Shown piece after piece: positions 5,230-7,830 of a stretch of 7,830 bases of DNA. The position numbers and the translations under genes are program-made. The stretch's first letter is position 1. The number at the start of each line of letters is the position of its first letter. This DNA comes from Syntrophorhabdus sp. PtaB.Bin184 (GTDB taxonomy: Bacteria; Desulfobacterota; Syntrophorhabdia; Syntrophorhabdales; Syntrophorhabdaceae). Where the stretch lies: positions 1 to 7,830 of the forward strand of contig MVQQ01000232.1 in NCBI GenBank assembly GCA_002067555.1, in the 5' to 3' direction. The notes below the pieces were generated by a model. The model searched no databases, was not told where the DNA came from, and saw only the letters and a program-made list of their open reading frames with translations.

Positions 5230-6515
5230 AAACGAATGTCCTCGTAGTCGATGACGATAACCACATGCGCATAGCGCTGAAGGAATCCCTGGTGCGGGCC
5301 GGTTACAGCGTCGCCCTCGCGGAGGACGGCGAGAAGGCCATGGTCGAGATCGACAGGAACATCTTCGACCTCGTCATTACGGACGTGAAGATGCCTCATC
5401 TCGGCGGCATCGACCTTCTCAAGGCCATAAAGGAGACATCGCCGCTTATGCCTGTCATCCTCATGACAGGGTATGGAACGGTCAAGGACGCGGTGCAGGT
5501 CATAAAAGAGGGTGCCTACGACTACATTCAGAAGCCCTTCAACACCGATACGTTGTACAGTGTGGTGAGGCGTGCCCTCGGTGTGAACAACGGGAAGATC
5601 GTTTTTGCCTCGCGGGCGATGAAAGAGGTGCTCCAGAAGGCGCAGAGGGTGGCAGGATCGGATGCCACGGTCCTCGTCCTCGGCGAGAGCGGTGTGGGCA
5701 AAGAGGTGATATCAAAATTCATCCATGAGAACTCCGGCCGTGCCCACATGCCCTTCGTTGCCATCAATTGCGCGGCCCTGCCGGAGAACCTCCTCGAGAG
5801 CGAACTCTTCGGCTACGAGAAGGGAGCTTTTACGGGCGCCCTGTCCCGCAAGCCGGGGAAGTTCGAGCTTGCGGACAAAGGCACCATTCTCCTCGACGAG
5901 ATCACCGAGATGGACCTCAAGCTCCAGGCAAAGCTTCTGCGCGTGCTCCAGGAAAAGGAGGTGGAAACCCTTGGTTCCCGGTCCCCCCGGAAGATCGATG
6001 TCAGGGTCATCGCGACGACGAACAGGGACATCGTGAAGACGGTGAGCGACGGGAACTTCCGCGAGGACCTCTACTATCGCCTCAGTGTCTTCCCCATAAC
6101 CATCCCGGCCCTGCGCGAGCGCCGCGAGGACATAAAACCCCTCGTGAACCATCTTTTGAAGAAGCACTCCCGAGGAATGGACATCGGCGTCGCCGACGAG
6201 GCGATGGAACATCTCACGAGCAGGCACTGGAAAGGGAACGTCCGGGAGCTGGAGAACGTCATAGCCAGGGCGTGCATACTTTCCAACGGCTCCGTCATCA
6301 CCATGAGCCATCTCGATGAGGGCAGGCCGGTTGAGGACATGGCGGTGGGTTCCGTCAGGGACATGGAGACGAAGCTCATCATCGACGCCTTGAAGTCCGT
6401 CAGGGGCAACAGGTCGAAGGCGGCGGGCATACTGGGTATCACCGTCCGCACATTGCGCAACAAGATCAACGAGTACAAGGCAATGGGCATCGACGTGCCG
6501 GCCAGGGAGTATTGA
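5226..6515 (+). CDS. flrC: Sigma-54-dependent response regulator of flagellar genes (FlrC/FleR-like)
   Basis: A 429-residue NtrC-type protein. The receiver (about 3-115) has acidic pocket D9-D11, phosphoacceptor D53 in ITDVKMP, T81 and K103. The AAA+ domain (about 125-350) has Walker A GESGVGKE (153-160), GAFTGA (200-205), Walker B LLDEI (222-226) and FREDLYYRL. The C-terminal Fis-type HTH (about 390-415) carries KAAGILGITVRTLRNKI, close to classical FlrC/NtrC HTHs and different from the other activator in this window. It overlaps the kinase stop by ATGA, so the pair is translationally coupled. It is followed at once by flgB, so it sits in the same transcript as rod genes. Likely targets are later flagellar sigma-54 promoters, and its own operon may be positively fed back. 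Domain call certain; symbol by analogy. Confidence 0.9.
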   Translation: MKTNVLVVDDDNHMRIALKESLVRAGYSVALAEDGEKAMVEIDRNIFDLVITDVKMPHLGGIDLLKAIKETSPLMPVILMTGYGTVKDAVQVIKEGAYDYIQKPFNTDTLYSVVRRALGVNNGKIVFASRAMKEVLQKAQRVAGSDATVLVLGESGVGKEVISKFIHENSGRAHMPFVAINCAALPENLLESELFGYEKGAFTGALSRKPGKFELADKGTILLDEITEMDLKLQAKLLRVLQEKEVETLGSRSPRKIDVRVIATTNRDIVKTVSDGNFREDLYYRLSVFPITIPALRERREDIKPLVNHLLKKHSRGMDIGVADEAMEHLTSRHWKGNVRELENVIARACILSNGSVITMSHLDEGRPVEDMAVGSVRDMETKLIIDALKSVRGNRSKAAGILGITVRTLRNKINEYKAMGIDVPAREY

Positions 6516-6516
6516 T

Positions 6517-6879
6517 ATGCAGATAGTCGATCTCATCGGAAAAGCGCTCTCCGTCAGGGCTTTCTATCACAAGGTGGTCTCGGGAAACATCGCGAATGCC
6601 CAGACCCCCGGGTACAAGGAGAAAGAGATCGATTTCCGGCGGGAACTCGACAGGCGCACGGGGCCCGAGGCGGGGCTTGCCCCTTCGGGTGACGCGGGCT
6701 ACACCATCACGGAGAACCTGGGCCATGACGGCCTTGCGCGTCTTGACGGAAACACCGTCAACCTGGAAGACCAGACGGTGAAGCTCACGGAGAACCAGCT
6801 CATGTACCAGGCGCTTGTCCAGATGGCCTCAAAGCGTTTCGCCATGATGAAGTATCTCATAGGAGAGGGAAAGAGGTAA
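6517..6879 (+). CDS. flgB: Flagellar basal-body proximal rod protein FlgB
   Basis: A 120-residue protein, normal or slightly short for FlgB. The N-terminal rod signature SGNIANAQTPGYKEKEIDF (about 22-40) is the ANxxTPGYK motif of flagellar axial proteins, and the C-terminus (about 78-113, DGNTVNLEDQ onward) holds the conserved helix ending QMASKRFAMMKYLIGEG. FlgB forms part of the proximal rod next to the MS ring and is exported through the flagellar type III system, without a cleaved signal. The ATG lies 1 bp after the flrC stop, with AGGGAG inside flrC as ribosome site. It is followed after 4 bp by flgC. Confidence 0.96.
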   Translation: MQIVDLIGKALSVRAFYHKVVSGNIANAQTPGYKEKEIDFRRELDRRTGPEAGLAPSGDAGYTITENLGHDGLARLDGNTVNLEDQTVKLTENQLMYQALVQMASKRFAMMKYLIGEGKR

Positions 6880-6883
6880 GAGC

Positions 6884-7315
6884 ATGGGAGCATTCGATAT
6901 CTTCAAGATCAGCGCTTCGGGGATGAAGGCCCAGAGGAAACGCATGGACATCGTGGCCTCGAACCTGGCCAATGTCCAGACGACGAACACGGAGGAGGGC
7001 GGGGCATACAGGAAGAAGGACGTTGTCTTCAAGGCGGTGGACGTTTCCGACGACAAAACCTTTTCGGGGACCCTCTCGAAGAAGGTGGAAGGCGTCGAGG
7101 TCGAATCCGTCAAGGAGAGCGACAAGCCTTTCCAGATGGTTTTCAATCCGAGCCATCCCGACGCCAATTCTGAGGGATATGTCACGTTTCCCAACGTGAA
7201 CCTGATGGAAGAGATGACGGACATGACGGCGGCCGCCCGTGCCTACGAGGCGAACGTCAACGTTCTCAACACGACGAAGGATATGTTCCTGAAGACTCTC
7301 GAGCTTATTAAATAG
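6884..7315 (+). CDS. flgC: Flagellar basal-body rod protein FlgC
   Basis: A 143-residue protein of normal FlgC length. The start MGAFDIFKISASGMKAQRKRM and the rod motif ASNLANVQTTNTEEGGAYRKKDVVF (about 25-50) are classical FlgC features, as is the C-terminal helix with MTAAARAYEANVNVLNTTKDMFLKTLELIK. The segment VEVESVKESDKPFQMVFNPSHPDANSEGYVTFPNVN in the centre matches the FlgC-specific surface region. It builds the proximal rod with FlgB and FlgF. A purine-rich GGGAAAGAGGTAAG precedes the ATG. It lies 4 bp after flgB and 11 bp before fliE in the same operon. Confidence 0.97.
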   Translation: MGAFDIFKISASGMKAQRKRMDIVASNLANVQTTNTEEGGAYRKKDVVFKAVDVSDDKTFSGTLSKKVEGVEVESVKESDKPFQMVFNPSHPDANSEGYVTFPNVNLMEEMTDMTAAARAYEANVNVLNTTKDMFLKTLELIK

Positions 7316-7326
7316 GGGGCGGACCC

Positions 7327-7614
7327 ATGAAGGTAGAAAATTTCACTCTTCCCAGTTTCGGCGAGGTCGTAAGACCGGCCAACGAAAAGACCAGGACCTC
7401 CTTCGGCGACGTCCTGAAGGATTCCATCAACAAGGTCGTGGAACTGGAGAAGGAAGCGGACAAGGAAGTGGAAAAACTGGCCAGGATGGAGAACACCGAT
7501 GTCCAGACCACGATGATCGCCATAGAAAAGGCGGACCTGTCCTTCCAGATGATGATGCAGATACGGAACAAGATCATCTCCGCCTACGAAGAGATAATGA
7601 GAATGCAGGTGTAA
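7327..7614 (+). CDS. fliE: Flagellar hook-basal body protein FliE
   Basis: A 95-residue protein, usual for FliE. A variable N-terminus (about 1-22) is followed by the conserved region FGDVLKDSINKVVELEKEADK (about 26-46) and the C-terminal helix VQTTMIAIEKADLSFQMMMQIRNKIISAYEEIMRMQV, which is diagnostic. FliE links the MS ring (FliF) to the rod and is an early export substrate. The flgC-fliE-fliF order is the common flgBC-fliEF arrangement. GGGGGCGGA about 5 nt upstream serves as ribosome site; fliF follows after 3 bp. Confidence 0.96.
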   Translation: MKVENFTLPSFGEVVRPANEKTRTSFGDVLKDSINKVVELEKEADKEVEKLARMENTDVQTTMIAIEKADLSFQMMMQIRNKIISAYEEIMRMQV

Positions 7615-7617
7615 CCT

Positions 7618-7830
7618 ATGCCTCCGATGGACGAACTACTCAACACCACGAAGAACTATCTCAAAACGACCCCGAAGAGCAAGCTCTACATGTACCTCTT
7701 CCTTTTCATCGCGCTTGTGGGCGGCTCCATCATCGGTCTTTCCTTCCTCCAGAAAGAGACCTACCAGACGCTGTTCGCCGGCCTCTCCACGGAAGACGCC
7801 TCGGTGGTCGTGGCGAAGCTCAAGGAGCTC
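7618..7830 (+). CDS. fliF: Flagellar MS-ring protein FliF, N-terminal fragment
   Basis: The first 71 residues are present (starting MPPMDELLNTTKNYLK) and the frame is open at the window edge, so most of a normally 500-plus residue protein lies outside. A hydrophobic segment at about 25-44 (MYLFLFIALVGGSIIGLSFL) is the first FliF membrane helix. It is followed by YQTLFAGLSTEDASVVVAKLKEL, the conserved start of the YscJ/FliF ring-building domain. FliF forms the inner-membrane MS ring on which rod and switch assemble. The ATG lies 3 bp after the fliE stop with AGGTG upstream; M4 is a less likely alternative start. Confidence 0.95.
   Translation, partial: MPPMDELLNTTKNYLKTTPKSKLYMYLFLFIALVGGSIIGLSFLQKETYQTLFAGLSTEDASVVVAKLKEL

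Noticed and set aside
5712..6536. 274-codon minus-strand frame opposite flrC
   Set aside because: It is the same kind of antisense shadow, lying over the AAA+ and HTH coding region with no domain of its own.

Overview
The window looks like a chromosomal segment from a flagellated, moderately GC-rich Gram-negative bacterium. The combination of a FlrABC/FleQSR-like sigma-54 flagellar cascade, bactofilins beside a membrane-anchored M23 peptidase, and class-II flagellar rod genes fits the former Deltaproteobacteria (Desulfobacterota and relatives). That placement is an inference from gene content; no marker gene here fixes the taxon.

Left part (1-1933, all minus strand): a 5'-complete but truncated bactofilin (1-285) has a candidate sigma-54 promoter in its leader. 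A 308-bp gap follows, holding a 60-nt stretch that is G-free on the minus strand (possible Rho entry site). Next is a two-gene operon of a membrane-anchored M23 endopeptidase (1049-1879) and a second bactofilin (594-1046), driven by a good sigma-70 promoter at 1906-1933. This is a cell-shape and peptidoglycan-remodelling module.

Middle (1934-4128): the intergenic region holds an orphan plus-strand intrinsic-terminator-like hairpin. A small predicted exported protein (2167-2400) sits 2 bp ahead of a 480-aa sigma-54 activator with receiver, AAA+ and Fis-type HTH domains (2403-3845), which resembles FleQ/FlrA in its HTH and position. The 283-bp gap after it is the most structured non-coding DNA in the window. 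It contains a GTCA-A6-TGAC palindrome close to the published FleQ operator, two roughly 50-bp inverted arms each built of five tandem 9-bp units, and a consensus sigma-54 promoter whose predicted start falls almost on the next gene's ATG.

Right part (4129-7830, plus strand): one tightly packed operon of a cytosolic PAS histidine kinase (FlrB/FleS-like), a sigma-54 response regulator (FlrC/FleR-like, 4-bp overlap), flgB, flgC, fliE and the 5' end of fliF. A plausible flow is that the first activator turns on the sigma-54 promoter at 4101-4116. The kinase then phosphorylates the second activator, while rod and MS-ring genes are made from the same transcript. Sigma-54 control of this operon is well supported by sequence; which activator binds where is inferred.
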